Positions 1 through 12,568 are shown, counted from the stretch's first letter. The stretch is DNA of 64,000 nucleotides from Saccharina japonica (GCA_008828725.1 MEHQ01001881.1:227240-291239); one strand, 5' to 3'. The notes: a model not told the origin generated them from the sequence alone. A program made the numbers and translations.

Positions 1-778
1 AAAGTTCCCAGCCAACGCAGATGGCTGTGGCAAAGCTATTAACTTCCGAAGAAAGCTTGGTGGAACGTGGAAAGAAGCCATAGCTGCATGGCTTTTTGAA
101 CATCGTCACATGAATGAGTAATGCCTTTTAGGGGTGGTTGCTTATTTTCTGAGCTCCTCTCGCATGAGGAGAGAAAGAGCTCAGTATCTCACCCGAGTCA
201 TGAGTTTTTGAAGAAGTTTGTTCGCGAAGCCCGACCAAGATTTCTATGCTCTATCATAGTCTTGAAGTAAATACGGAGAAAGTAAAGTTATCGTACTATT
301 AATACGAGTAGCGGTAGTTTGTAGTTTTAGGAGCTCCACCGGCCAGAAACTATTGAGACAAATAACTACCGCGGGATGAGTCACATCTTTGGGAGCATTC
401 GGCAGCTATCATACGTAAAGACAAGCTTAGTCCATGGAAATGAAGGCTGTCGTACACCAAACGAGATGATCGTGCCAAGATAAATTGTTGTGGCTACTTA
501 ATATACCGCACACCCCTGTCAGCTCGCTTGCTGCAAAAACCCAATCCGTGCGAACACGCAAAAATCCGTAGGGGAACTTCGCACTATCGCTGCACTGCCG
601 CTGCCCACGGCAAGCAACGCTGTGCTCTATACACCCGACCGAGTAAAAACTGACACACGACACAAATATAGAACCATAAATTGTTTGGTGGCCTTGAGTT
701 TTATTCCTCCCCGTCCACCGGAGGACAACCAAAAAAAACAAACAAACAAACAAACAAGACATGAAGCTACTAAAAATG
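1..778. other. Stretch without a recognised gene, downstream of the STPG gene
   Basis: I see no conserved protein or RNA gene here. The part next to 779 should be the 3' untranslated region of the leftward STPG gene, which stops at 779-781. A short A-rich AAAC repeat lies at 728-756. Open frames over this stretch lack recognisable motifs. Confidence 0.5.
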
Positions 779-3700
779 CTAGGCGGACACCGGTACGTGG
801 TAAGTGGTTGGAGAGGTAAACAGGTCCATTTCCGCGTCTCTTGGCGAGACGTCGGAAGGTGCACCGCCCCCGCCGCCGCCCGAGCTTTTTCGCGATTCCC
901 CAGGAGGGGTTTTAGACTGGAAGACGCTATGTACCACGCGGCCCGCCCCCGCCGGCATGTAAGCCCCATTGAACGTTATGTTGAAGGTCCTCTTGATGAG
1001 GCTACCCGCGATGTCATGCGACCCTGGCCCGACGGCGCTCTGCGAACCCGCCGTGCCAAACCTGGCCCCCCGCGGAAGCTTGGAGTTTGTTTGAGCTCGA
1101 CTTCGAGGCGGCGGGACTGCCTTCGCTGCAGTGACGTTGTATGAACCGGGCCCCGGGATGTCCTCTGCCTCCTTCAGTTGGAAAGCCCCACCCTCTCGCT
1201 TATCGGAGGTGGACAAGAAGGGCTTCGACTTTGATTTCGACCCCTTCTCCACGATATCGTCAAACGAATCCTTTCGGAGGTATTGGCTTGCCGGCGGCAT
1301 CGTCAGTGCACCTGCTCGTTCAAAGTTGTCAGCACAGCAGGCGCAACGGGTTACTAAGATGTTTCAATATTTCGAATGGAGGCGTGAAACTAGTAAGCAC
1401 CAGGCAACATTGCCTTGATTTGCAATCTCAATCTCAACAATCTGCCCACCAGCCTCAAATGCGCAAGAAGAGTATCCTCCTTGAAACTTTGGGCAAGAAC
1501 ACAAAGCAAACGCAGGCGGTAATCTCGTTGAAACTACTGTATCCACACCTCGCACAGGCCTTATAGATCAGATAGATCCTCTCCACTGCATAATCTAGAT
1601 ATTTCAGGGCAGGTATATTCTTGATCTGTATGATCTGTATGATCTGTATGATCTGTATGATTTACTACGGTAGCTTATGTTGCCGGGTGGGAGCCGTATA
1701 ATCTGCAAGATCTACGTAGGACATTTTTCCTGGGTTGGATTTGTGGTACAGTTAGTGGGTACCCCGATTTAAGAGCGCCCCGTGACAATCTTAAACCAAA
1801 ACAAGCGTTCTTAATTACACATTGGCTCTTATATGTAGTGGGCAATATATAGCTTTTAGTATACGCGGGGCATGCCGTTTGGACCGCTCTTAAATCCCGA
1901 ATGCCCTTATCTTGGACACTCTTAAATCTTAAATAGGGGTACCCACTGTGTACAGATCCCGCACAACGTCTCACAACGGCAGGGTATATACTGTTAAGAT
2001 CTAGATGATCTAGATGATCTATCTGTAGATGATCTATCGGCAGATGATCTGTCTCGACGTGTGAAACCACTACTGTGGGCAACAACGCAAACAAACAAAC
2101 AAACAAAAAGCAGCACTCTGCCTCGCACCTGAAGCCGACTGTGATCTAAAGCGATTCGTCTCCGACTTGAAGCTGCTACTGGACTTTGCCGTCTGGCGCA
2201 GAACAACCACCCTCTTTAGGATTTTTCCTTGGTCCCACAGCTGCATTGGAGTTTTGTTCGCGTTAGCTTCGGCCCGCTTACGAACTCGAAAACGGTCACC
2301 GCTACTCCTGTTAGTGGGGGCACGTGGACAGCAAACGTCGTGATAACGCGCGTAGCGCGCGCGGAGGGGGGGGGGGTGTCAAATGTTTGCGCTGGAAACT
2401 GGGAGCAACATCCCGAAAACTGTCTTTGAGAAATAACCTCTGAATTCAAGAACCTCTAGGACATTTGCGTTTTTACCCATCATAATTCAGTTTTAGTCGT
2501 TAGGATGGATGTCGACGCATGCTACGGTAGAGGTGCAACCATGTGAACAAGGTTTTGCCTTCTGAGGGTGATCACTTGAGGATCTCTATACTAATATCAA
2601 GTCAAAAACTGATTCAAGAGGGGGGGAAAAAATGCTACCCGATGAACAGCAGTCACATGGCCTGAGTAGAAAATGAAAACCGTTGCAACACAAGACTGAA
2701 ATTCCGACGAATTTGGGTTAACCCGTTAACCCTTCTAGGACTGGGGTCCCGTTTTGGGGACAAATTACTTAGAATTAGAGTGGTTTGTCCCCAAATCGGG
2801 ACTGCAGTCCTAAAAGGGTTAAGAAGTGGTCCCACGAATTTGGGGACAAACTACTTGGAATTAGTGTGGGACATTTTTTTTCAGTTCTGAATGGGTTAAG
2901 GAGCCTTTTAATAGGTCATTCAGAAAACGTTTCAGCCAAAAAAAGGTATACCTTATACCTGTATCGTAGCACGCGTCATCCTTATTAAAATGAAGAGACA
3001 GTAGTTCAGCTGTGAGAACAAAAAAGTCGTCAAAACTCAGCTTCTGCAAAAAAATCTCGAGGTTAAGACGGGGCTCTACGAGTACGCAGGCGGAAGGTCT
3101 TTGATAAAATGGACTCACCCAAATACGCCCTTGCACCCAATTCGGCTTTTATTTTTCAGCCCCCCCGCGATAGACTGCAGGTCAAGATCGTACTGGCCAG
3201 GGCCGGGCATCCCTGCCGTGTGATAGGTGGGTCCTGGGCTTGTCCGCTTTCCTGTTGAGCTGAATCCAATCTTCTCGTCCGTCAACGTTTTCCGGATTGA
3301 TGTGCTGAAGCTTGAGTTGTCCTGCAATCTACCGTAAGCACCTGGGCCTGGAACGTTCCCAGCCTCGGGCTCGTTGTAAGGACACTGGTGAAAGTCAGCG
3401 ACGAAAATCAGAAAGTAGGGGTGTCGGGGTGTGAGCCTGCGCCTGAGTTGCCAGAAGCTTCGGAAGCGAACACTATCATTCCTGGCATACAATAGAGGCA
3501 GTCTCCGCAGGGCCGAACGGGTATCCACCCCGTACTGCTAGTCTTGTTGTCAAGGCTACATATACATGAGTATACTATACGTATGGGCCCGCCAACAAGG
3601 ACCACCTACGTACGTCCTCTGAGCAAGACTGAAATAAACCTTAGTGTGACACCAACCTCGATCATAGGCTATCATAGGATACTATAGTATGCCTGGTGCA

Positions 3701-6700
3701 CGTATTATACCGCCCGTCGCTGAGCAAGATTTCTGAATCAAAGTTTCTTACCGTCCCCTGTAAAGCTGTAAAGTGAGCTTCAGTCTCATGTTTCTTCTTC
3801 GGGGGCCCATACTGCTGTTTACCAGTACTATTAATCTACTATTAAAAAATAAAATAAAACATAAAGATAGTATAGCTGTCGCTGTAACTGTCGTCAGCTT
3901 GTGTGCAATGGTGGGGAAAACATCAGGATAAAACGTCAACGACGTGCCCCGAGAACCCCCTCTGCCCTCCCTTCAGGCGGTACACGCGCATGATGGCGCA
4001 GACTAGGATCACGGGTTCGAAACCGTGTTTACCACGTTTTTTTCGCCGTTAGAGTTGCAGTACGTTTACTATAGAAGTAAATAAAAACTGGATATCCACA
4101 CAACTTGTACGTGTAGGGTAACAGATAGTGCAGGTGCCTATCATCACATGGGTCATGGTTTCGAGACCCGTATACGACAAAAAAAAAGTTTTTTTTATGT
4201 GAGAGTGCAACGAATTAGACAGATAAAACTATGAGAATATGTTGGATAACCACGTAGTAGACGAATACAAATCTGAAAAGTTGAGGAAAAGTGCTGACGG
4301 AAAAGTGCAGACAGATTGAACTGTTTAATCAAGTAAAAAAACGGTCGACGCTTTTTCGCAAGGGGTCCCTATCACGAGAGACTTGGTCAAGATTAGAAAC
4401 TCGCATTCGCTCGTAATAATACACATTATGAACACGAGCATTGAGTGTAGTGGTCTTCCATAAATTGCATTACTCCGTAAGAAAAACGGACGTTTTCATC
4501 GCTGTGCCCCCTAGTTATGTATTGGTATATACCTCGTAGGTTCAACGTATCAATCAATCACTGTGTCTCACCTCGTCACTACGGAGCCATGCGCCGCGTT
4601 GTGCGGAGCTGCTCAAGCACGGCACGTTGCTCGCCGAGGTGTTTACGCCCAAAGGGCTGTAATGTGCGTATTGTCCCGGGCCAGGCCCGGGTTGTTCACG
4701 GCGGTCACACTTCGGCACGCCCGACATGAACGGAGACGAGCCCGGCATTTCCACGTGATACCTTGGTTTCATCTTCGGGTTGTAGTCACCTGGCCCCTGC
4801 ACCAGTACACACGAGTACACACCAGAGTAGTACACAGAGAAGTATACAGCATTACACAGAGAAGTATACAGGCGCTTAATTGAGCCATCATCTGAACGTT
4901 CGACATACTACAGCAATACGCGAAGCGTTATGGACAATGACGCGATGTCGGCGTACTTATGTACGTAAGTGTGAAATAACGTTATGGACGGTATCGATAT
5001 TCTAGGTGGCCGAGCGGCCGAAAAAACAAACGGTCGGCCCAAAAATAGTCGGATTTTGATTTTGATGTTTAGCTCTCATCGAAAATAAATAATTCGGAAA
5101 AAATGGCCAAAAACGAACAATTTCAATAATTGTAAGCTCTCTTCTTGAAGAGATGCCAGTTACGACCTGTTGTGGACTACTAGAGTCATGTGATAACCTG
5201 CTTCCGACGTCCAAAACGGCGAAAATCGGTAAATATCGTCAAAACAATAGCCAACATGGTCGAGAATGGCCAAAACTACTCTGTCAATTTTGACCCAACA
5301 ATTATCAAACATAGAACCTCGTTTTTGAGCGTTTGTTTTGTTTTCCCATGAGCATTTCCGCAGTTTTGTCTTTTCAATGAACCTACGTATAGTAACTGTA
5401 GCATCGTAAGCTCCTCCGTTCGGGAGATATGATCTGCACCCCATAACCGCCTTCGCTTTGGCTAAGAGGAAGTAAACAAATAGCATTACTACAGCAGCAG
5501 TAGTTTTATGGACGATGTCGCAACGACGACTTACTCACTACCTCGATTTACAGATATACTTAGTAAGCTATTAATATTAATAGTATTAATGTCGTACGTA
5601 CCAGGTATGTATAGATATACATAGCCTATGTATAGATATACATAGCCAGCACTTTAAAATGTTAATGCTAAAATAACTGTCGAGCCTACGAAGTGCCGGT
5701 ATTATACATAATCAGGATGGTCAGTGACATCTACCGTCTGCGAGTACAATCTACCGCTTCTTATCTGTGCAGCTGTGCAGAGCGACGTTTCACGTACCGG
5801 GCGGTTGTCCTTGGTCGCCCAATCGCTGTCAAACATCGTTTTCCTCAACCCTTTCGAGAATTTCGCTGCGCCAACTCCCGCCCACCAATTTTTGTCATAC
5901 GTGGTGTAGTCACAAGGCCCAGCGCAATCCTGCCGAGTTCCCTTGCGCATAACGCATGGCGACGGTAAAGCCAACAGATTCCCCTGAGAATCGACGTCGT
6001 ATCCAAAACTCTGTTCCTTCCTGCAGGTCAAGTCAGGTTCCAGGCGCATATTAGTAATATGTACTGCTGTGCCAGGTACGTACGATACGCAATACGATAA
6101 TTTCAAGTCCAATACTGCCTGCACCTCGTACGTAGTCCAACACAGAAGTGCCTGGTCGGTACTGGCGTATCTGGTATACGGTATATATATATCTGGTACG
6201 ACGCGGTATACGGTAACAATGCAAGCAAACGCCCCCCGGGGCGCCATGATTTCGAGGGTGTAAAAAGACGCCCGGGGGCATTTACTGCGATACCGGGGTG
6301 TTTTCTGAAAAGTACTTTGGACCTGTTGCCCCCCCGGGGCGATGAAAAAAACAACAACAAAACACACACACCCCTCTCACACGCGGGACGCGGGGCGATA
6401 CAAAAAAACACGAAAAACAAAAAACACACGTCGCACACGCACACAGCACGGCAGCAGCAGGTGTTGATCATGTCTCAACCCAGCAGCACCGACAAGGCAC
6501 TCATCACCGATGAAAGCACTGACGACCAATCAAAAACTCTTGAGAAAGCTTTCGTCGTCCTGGTAAAGCGGCCGGTGCCCACGAGGGAGGGCACGCCGGG
6601 CACCACAGTTCCCGCGCCTGTTGCTCACGTGTTACAGCGCGGACAAGCCCCTCGCGTTTACCCTCCGACATTAGGACTGGAGCGTTCACTGGGATCGAAG

Positions 6701-8243
6701 GGGCGGCACTCCTACTCGACAGGACGGAGCTCGTTATCGTTTCAAAGAGTCGCACCTTGGGTCCGACTCTTCCCCAGTCTTACAGCAATCGACTACTGTG
6801 TACACCCGTCTCCGCTACGACGACGGCGGCCTCGTGGGAAACCACAGAGCGGCGACCAGGCTAGGACAGGGGCTGCGTCTGAAGCGGATCAAGGAATGGG
6901 TTCGACTGGCTGGGTGATAATTAATTGTGTTTTATAGCCAGAACGTCTGAAACATGTTTGGTTCTTTGTCCGCGTCTGACTTCGACTGTTTTGCTGTTGT
7001 AGCGCAAAACACGTACCCAGGCAGTAAGTTTCCTATGACTTGCCAGCTCGGCCCCGGGGCGTTTAGCCAAAAATATGATAGGGGTCGCGTTAACCCATTC
7101 AGAACTCGAAAACTTGTCCCACACTAGTTCCAAGTAGTTTGTCCCCAAAATCGTGGGACCAGTTCTTAAGGGGTTAACTGTGAGGCGTTTTTCGCACTTT
7201 CGTTTTGACAGGGGGTGTTTACTCCGTATTTTGCCCGTTTTCGCTAAAAATAGCGCCCCGGGGCGTGTACCGTGAGGGGGGTATTTACTCCCATGATTAC
7301 GGTAACCAGGTATCTGGTACGACGCTGACGAGAAGGCCGTGCTGATCTATTGGTACGGCATACGAGGTATATAGGCTTAATAGTACGGTACGTCCCAGCT
7401 CAACACGTCGTTTTTGCACGCCGGGTACCTGGTACACTGAAGTTCGCACGTTCACGCACGCGAGTCGCAGTACAGGTGCTCAGTGGTAGTGCTGTAGTGT
7501 GTTCGTTGGAAGGAACGATTTCACGTTGACGGTTTATTTTTTCTTCTGCTGGACAAAATACATCGTCGCGCGTTCCAGGTATCAGAAGCCAGTACGCACT
7601 ACGTACGAGTACAAGTACGAGTATGCACGAGGGCGAACATCTCGGTACGTGTATCGTATTGTATACTGCTGCATGATACGAGGCAGTTTTGACGCCAACG
7701 ACCTGACTCGCACACTCGCATACGCCCCCCTTGAGCGCTTCCTCGACAAATATCCTCGCAGCACAAGACTCACCTGGGAACCGAAGGCGGATTGTATCGA
7801 TTTGAAACACCAGGTATATTCTTTGACCTAGGTGCACTCCGCTTCACCTCCCTCAGTACGTGCTGCCCCGGCGCCGTACTCGTAGACGTATCGTAAGCTC
7901 CTGGACCTGGCACTTGAACCATCGTAGAGTTACCAAATGCCGTCGAACCCGTGTATTGCGGCGCCAGACGAGGCGCCTTTGACTCAAAGCAGTAACTCGG
8001 GAGGACATCATTCTCAGACGGAGCCACTAAAATTGAGCCGCCGTAGGATCCCGGACCCGGCCCTGCAGGCGCGGATGGGCTCTCCTGCCAACTACGGTGC
8101 TGCGAGGACGCGAAGGCCGCGAGGGAAGGCCGAGCTTTGGTCGGCTCGGTTGGTCCCAAGTACGTGCCAGGACCGATCATTGCAGGCGTAGGAACCTTTT
8201 CGCCAAACTCCGTGGTCCGGGCGGACCTTGTTGGCATCGCCAT
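779..8243 (-). CDS. SHIPPO/STPG-repeat (ODF3-like) flagellar protein
   Basis: This is probably a microtubule-associated protein of the flagellar axoneme. The SHIPPO/STPG family, defined by Pro-Gly-Pro-Gly-x-Tyr repeats, includes ODF3 and microtubule inner proteins. Working exons on the minus strand are 8243-7774, 6020-5798, 4796-4572, 3384-3119 and about 1286-779, giving about 563 aa. Repeats visible are IGPGTY, GPGPGSYG, VPGPGAYD (exon 1), GPGDYNP and GPGPGQY (exon 3), VPGPGAYG, SPGPTYH and MPGPGQYD (exon 4), and IPGPGSYN (exon 5). The first three junctions keep frame and have clear GT-AG sites. The last acceptor at 1287 fits the phase but has a weak pyrimidine tract, so an extra small exon is possible. 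Exon 2 has only one degenerate repeat (AGPCDY). The ATG at 8243 opens the first repeat-bearing exon. Introns carry MITEs and other repeats. PPAN starts 268 bp away on the other strand. Confidence 0.8.
1544..2063. mobile_element. Non-autonomous TIR element, copy 1, with a nested insertion
   Basis: The element lies in the last STPG intron. It begins CACACCTCG and ends CGACGTGTG, and has subterminal AGATGATC/GATCTGTAT tandem repeats (about 1622-1663 and 1999-2053). A shorter relative in opposite orientation lies at 19618-19900 and shares the ends and the segment around CCTGGGTTGGAT. There is no coding capacity. A second inverted-repeat element (1755-1946) sits inside it. Confidence 0.75.
1755..1946. 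mobile_element. Nested MITE with GTGGGTACCCC inverted ends
   Basis: About 192 bp bounded by GTGGGTACCCC on the left and its complement GGGGTACCCAC on the right. The inverted repeat continues imperfectly into ATTTAAGAG. The related element at 19618-19900 lacks this segment at the matching position, so it looks like an insertion into the older element. Confidence 0.7.
2726..2822. mobile_element. TTAA-flanked hairpin MITE, copy A1
   Basis: A 97-bp near-perfect inverted repeat bounded by TTAA on both sides. The arms begin CCCTTCTAGGACTG and end CAGTCCTAAAAGGG, and continue through GGGGACAAA/TTTGTCCCC. TTAA target duplication with CCC-starting ends is the piggyBac pattern. It shares its right TTAA with copy A2. 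Confidence 0.75.
2819..2899 (+). mobile_element. TTAA-flanked MITE, copy A2
   Basis: An 81-bp element between TTAA sites that contains the block GGGGACAAACTACTTGGAAT. Its right arm reads CAGTTCTGAATGGG before TTAA. The same block recurs at 40387-40471 in the same orientation and at 7090-7177 in the opposite orientation. Confidence 0.75.
3960..4190. repeat. Two short tRNA-like (T-arm) segments
   Basis: GGGTTCGAAACC near 4014-4025, followed by TTTTTTT, resembles a pol III B box and terminator. A weak A-box-like TGGCGCAG lies just upstream. A similar block, GGTTTCGAGACCC, lies near 4157-4169. Neither folds into a full cloverleaf, so these look like tRNA-derived debris, not working tRNAs. Confidence 0.3.
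6213..7300. mobile_element. Candidate 1.1-kb element with imperfect terminal inverted repeats
   Basis: Within STPG intron 1. The left end GTAACAATGCAAGCAAAC runs into CCCCCC. The complement of the right end, GTAATCATGGGAGTAAAT, likewise runs into CCCCCC; about 18 of 25 bases match. A 14-base direct repeat, ATCTGGTACGACGC, lies outside at 6191-6204 and 7312-7325. No conserved protein is seen. Copy B of the TTAA MITE is nested inside. Confidence 0.4.
7090..7177 (-). mobile_element. TTAA-flanked MITE, copy B
   Basis: An 88-bp element. TTAA CCCATTCAGAACT is at the left and AGTTCTTAAGGGG TTAA at the right, with the shared core in reverse orientation relative to copies A2 and C. Confidence 0.75.
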
Positions 8244-8510
8244 CTTCCTACTTCCTCTTCGACACCCCCCTCCTCCCTCCTCGGGGCCTCCTTCCTCCTC
8301 GGGTTGCTTCTCACGCTCTTATTGTTAATTTGTGTTCGTCGAGATACTGTCGGTTTCATGGGTTTCGTATATTATGAATGGCGGTATCTATTCGGGGCCA
8401 GCAAAGGGCTCCTCCTCTCCATCGGCAGAGTGTGAGGCACATCCCAGCTCAGCAACTGCCTGTCCAAGGGATTACTGACTCCCTGCTGCTACCTATCGCC
8501 CTGCTTGGTG
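8244..8510. promoter_or_regulatory. Shared divergent promoter, STPG gene and PPAN
   Basis: The two start codons lie 267 bp apart and point away from each other, so both promoters and both 5' leaders must fit here unless leaders are spliced. I see no convincing TATA box. Pyrimidine-rich strings lie next to the STPG start. Confidence 0.6.
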
Positions 8511-11500
8511 ATGCCGTCAAAAGGAGGCCGACGAGTAAGTGCAACGCGGACTGCATCGTTGGTATACAGACGTAGATAGTACCAGTATATTGGCAAGGCA
8601 TCGTCGTTACGTAGTCATGCTGTGGCTGAGGATACTCAACTGCCCCCTTCCGCCTCACCCACTCACCTCTGGCATCCCGCAGAAAAAGACACGGACCCAT
8701 GCCATTGCGCCACCAGCGGGGGCTGTCGGAGCACCTGAAAACGAGTTAACGGAGAAGGTTCCGAAAAGCTTCGTGCTGAAGAAGGGGAAGGTGCACGCCA
8801 ATGTCTCGGACCTTGCCGAGGAGATGCGGAGGGTCATGGAGCCGCACACGGCCCGCAAGCTACGAGAGCGCTCCAAGAACACAGTCAAAGACTACGTCTC
8901 GGTCTCTGGGGTGCTCGGTGTAACGCACCTCCTTGTCTTCACGCAGACGGACAAAAGCTTAAGCTTGCGTGTGTGTCGGACGCCCACCGGGCCGACGTTG
9001 ACGTTCAAGGTTCAGCAGTTCTCGCTTATGAGGCACGTGAGGGCACTGCAGAAGCGACCGGTGGAGGTCAACCAGGCGTACAAGACGTCCCCTTTGGTGA
9101 GTCTTGGAGAGTAAGTTCCCTTGGGACTCTGATATACCAGCTGGTGTATACCTCGTACACCGCTGTGCGTTGACTGTCGAGGGAGCAGCTATTAATAGTT
9201 CTGCAGAGTGCTGTTTATGTCTTGATCGGATGAGTCCTCATCGGGCGACCTTAACTCGGACTACTGGAGCAGAGGGTTGACATCGGGACACGTTCAGCCT
9301 CGTCGCTTTTGTTTCCCTACCCTCGACTCGAGTACTCGAAGTAGTCTGACTTGAAGGTTAACCCTCTTGAAGTCAGGGGAAAATTGACGACTAAGAGTGA
9401 CGATAACAACAACGGCCACTGCGTGATTGGGGGGTGATTGAACTTGGGGTCCGAGTTAACGATGCAAGGGTGCGTACGGGACGGGTATATAGCAACATGA
9501 GCTCTTACGCTGCTCGTAGACGGTTGATAGCACCAAAGTTGTCATTGTTTTGGTCCCTTTCCCTTATATCCCTTACATCCCTTAAAAGGAGTCCGTCCCA
9601 AAGGGGTTAAGGTTGAGGTTTATCTCATCAACTGAACGGCGCCATATACGATACGGGTATTTATCGTACACCTACACCGCGCTGCGATCGCTGTGGATTC
9701 CCGGACTACCGACAGGTTGTTCTCAACAACTTCGGCGACAAGGACGCTCCGTCGCACGTGAGACTGATGAAGGTCACCCTCCAGAACATGTTTCCTTCCA
9801 TCAACGTGGCAACGGTCAAGCTGCAGGACTGCCGAAGGGTGGTCATGTTCAACCTGGACAAGACCAAGGGAACCGTCGAGATGAGACATTTCGCTGTTCG
9901 CGCCACGCCAACAGGCATTGCCAAGGCAATCAAAAAGGTACGCACAGACAGGGTATTCATATGAATAGTGCACTTGCAGTACTGCCAATTGCGTGTATCA
10001 CCACGCAGTCTACTCGTAACGTCGAAGGCGCATCTCAAGCAGTACCAGGTATGAACAGTTTATATTGCCCTTTGTTTTGCCGTGGGGGCATGGGGGTATG
10101 CTATCGTGCACCATACACATGCTACCCAAACTCGAAGCTTCCGTTTGTTGGCGTGCACAGAAAATTGTGACCCTTGTACGCGTGAGCTCAGGCGTGCTGC
10201 AGTGGTACATACCTACGTACTCGCCAGCGCCGCTGCGCCTTGTTCATTTTTCGAACGTGTTGTCCACGTTGCTGAATGCCGATAACCACGAATAGCTAAC
10301 ACGCCATATTTGACTTGCTTCCTCAGGTGGTGCAGGCGAAGGTGCCAGACTTGCACGCTCTGGATGACATCAGCGAGTATGTCGCCGGAGGTATGGGGGG
10401 GGGTGCATCAGATAGCGAGGTTGAGGACGAGGAATCCAAGGTTTTGCTGCCGGATGACTACGTCGGTCGAGGCAACGTCAGGTCGCAAAAGAGGTGACCC
10501 ACCCGCAGTGCATATTCTCTATTATTTCGAGTAATATGTTTCCAGATCACAGTGGCCTGTTTTCATGTCGCGACATTTGTCTTCTGGTGTAAACTGTACA
10601 TATATGTTTTTAGGACTCATGTGTAGAGACCAACGGTGTTATCAACCGTCAAGTGAGAGCGCGCAGCAGTACATCTGGGAGATGTCCTTGCATTGTGGCT
10701 CGGGTACACCCCCTACCCCAGTAGCCTAAGGCTGCTTCGTGGGATCGATGCTGTGATCATCACTTTGTTTCGACAATTTTCCCCGTTGAAGTCCCATAGG
10801 GGTCAACACTACTCGTAGTGTGCTTATCTCCCATCCACCAACATATGGACCATCGAAATAGTACCACGTTAAGTCTACCTTGGGTCCTGACTCTCTTCTT
10901 TCGTTCTGTTCCATATGTATTTCCCATCGGGCAGCTCGATTCGCTTGCAGGAGCTCGGACCGCGTCTTACGCTTGAGCTGATGAAGGTGGAGCGGGGAGT
11001 GTGTGAAGGAGAGGTTCTCTACCACAGCTATTTGACCAAGACTCAGGACGAGGTGACCTTTGATGCACTACTGCTGTCGCGGTGGGGATGCTATGATTTT
11101 TGCCACATTCTCCTATTAGTGCCCTTGCAGCCCCGTTCAGCGTGACATGTATGGCACGTTTGGTTTTGCCGTAGACCGCCTTTGATCCGATTTGTTGACG
11201 CGCTCATGATACGTGTAATGATTTAGCTAGGAATGCATAACCCGGATGTCAACCGGATGAGGACTGATCGTCGGCGTGAAATATGTCAAGTACTGGCAGA
11301 CACCCTGCGCCTGTGTTTGGCCAATCTGGAAAGTCAATAACATATTGAAACCGCGTCTGCCGCCCGCAGATCAAGGAGCAGCGAGCGAAGGTGGAGCAAC
11401 GAGACAGCCTTAAGCGCAAGCGCCGCGACGAACAGGCCGAAAACGTTACTCGCAAGAAGCAGGCGGCAGAAGAGCTAGCCGCAGAAAAGGCTTCTCGACG

Positions 11501-11738
11501 GCGCGAAAGGGCGGAGCGAGCTGCGGCGGAAGGAGACGCTGACGAGAGCGACGGCAGCGAAAGCGACGGAGAAAGTGGGGACGATGAGGAGAGCGACAAC
11601 GTTCGGCAGGGACCGGAAGGGACCGGAGGAGAGCCAGGCGTAGAAGATGTAGGAGGGGTGGCAGAGAATGGTGGCGAGGCGCAAGATGAAATGGATGAAA
11701 GCGAGGAGGAGGGGGAGGATGAGGAGGAAGGGGGATGA
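8511..11738 (+). CDS. PPAN: Peter Pan/SSF1 Brix-domain ribosome biogenesis factor
   Basis: Homologue of yeast Ssf1/Ssf2 and animal Peter Pan, nucleolar factors that bind pre-60S particles during 27S pre-rRNA processing. Six exons keep frame: 8511-8534, 8683-9096, 9716-9937, 10327-10493, 10935-11052 and 11370-11738, giving 437 aa (yeast and human proteins are about 450-475). The tiny first exon encodes MPSKGGRR, which joins KKTRTHA to restore the basic N-terminus. The Brix domain (about residues 33-315) shows VPKSFVLKKGK, GVTHLLVFTQT, GPTLTFKVQQFSL, LQNMFPSINVATVKL and the late ELGPRLTLELMKVERGV block. After it comes a charged Lys/Arg-Glu region and an acidic tail ending in EEEGEDEEEGG. The acidic tail is shorter than the human one. 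Identity is firm from the motif series. Confidence 0.94.
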
Positions 11739-12568
11739 GGGGTGTGTGCAGAGGCTAGCGCCATGAACCAAATACCACAACTTTTTTAGTCGACAACTTG
11801 GTTGAAGTCAACCGTCGCAAGTGTGAACGGCAGTAAATTGCTCTCCACGCTTTTGTCGCGTCAATTAGTTGACTGGTGATTATGTACAACATTGTGATGG
11901 CGTGCACTGCGTTACGACCCAGTGCACCGACAGACGCCTCGGACTCAAGAAGTACGAGTAGCTTACTCCTGTGTTTCTACCTAATATGTAGTGAATGAAC
12001 GGGCAGGCAATATCTTCCCTGCCTCAGCAGTTCAATTACCCCAACCCCGGTTTGACATTTCGGTCAGACATGAGTTTCGCATGGCGCGTCGAGGCTACCC
12101 GCCATATTTTGTTTGCAAGCGCCAGCTGTAGTTTCATATATTCTGGGCACCCGTCAACCGCCAACGGCTGTTTTTTTCAAAGAGCAGTTTCTTGCCCTTT
12201 TGGCTGGGTTCTCAAAAACTCCTGGAGCGTTTCTATTCCCGTGTGGATGTCGATCGCTGTTGTTTGCTTCTCATCTCGTAATTTCCTATCTTGTGGGCCA
12301 GTCGTTGACCTGTAATTTCTTACATCGAATTTCTTATTTTTCATGACGAACCGAGCCTCGACTTCTTAGTTAATACGGTACGTCGTACCGCTGCAAAAAT
12401 GGCGGCCTGACACGCCACCTACGTACAGAACAACGCTGTTCTTTCCACGCAAAGCTTGATATCAAACCGGTATACTCCGCGGTGGCTGATGACTTGCTGC
12501 TATTGATAACTGGCCGGTAAGGCGAGAGGCGGTTTTACCGGTTCTTCTACATGTACTTCGTACAGAAC

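Noticed and set aside
1622-1663. CRISPR-like short repeats (GATCTGTAT)
   Set aside because: The units are contiguous 9-mers without spacers, inside a transposable element of a eukaryote.
6317-6937. 206-codon plus-strand frame
   Set aside because: It lies in an STPG intron within a repeat-like segment, and its composition is low-complexity with no motif.
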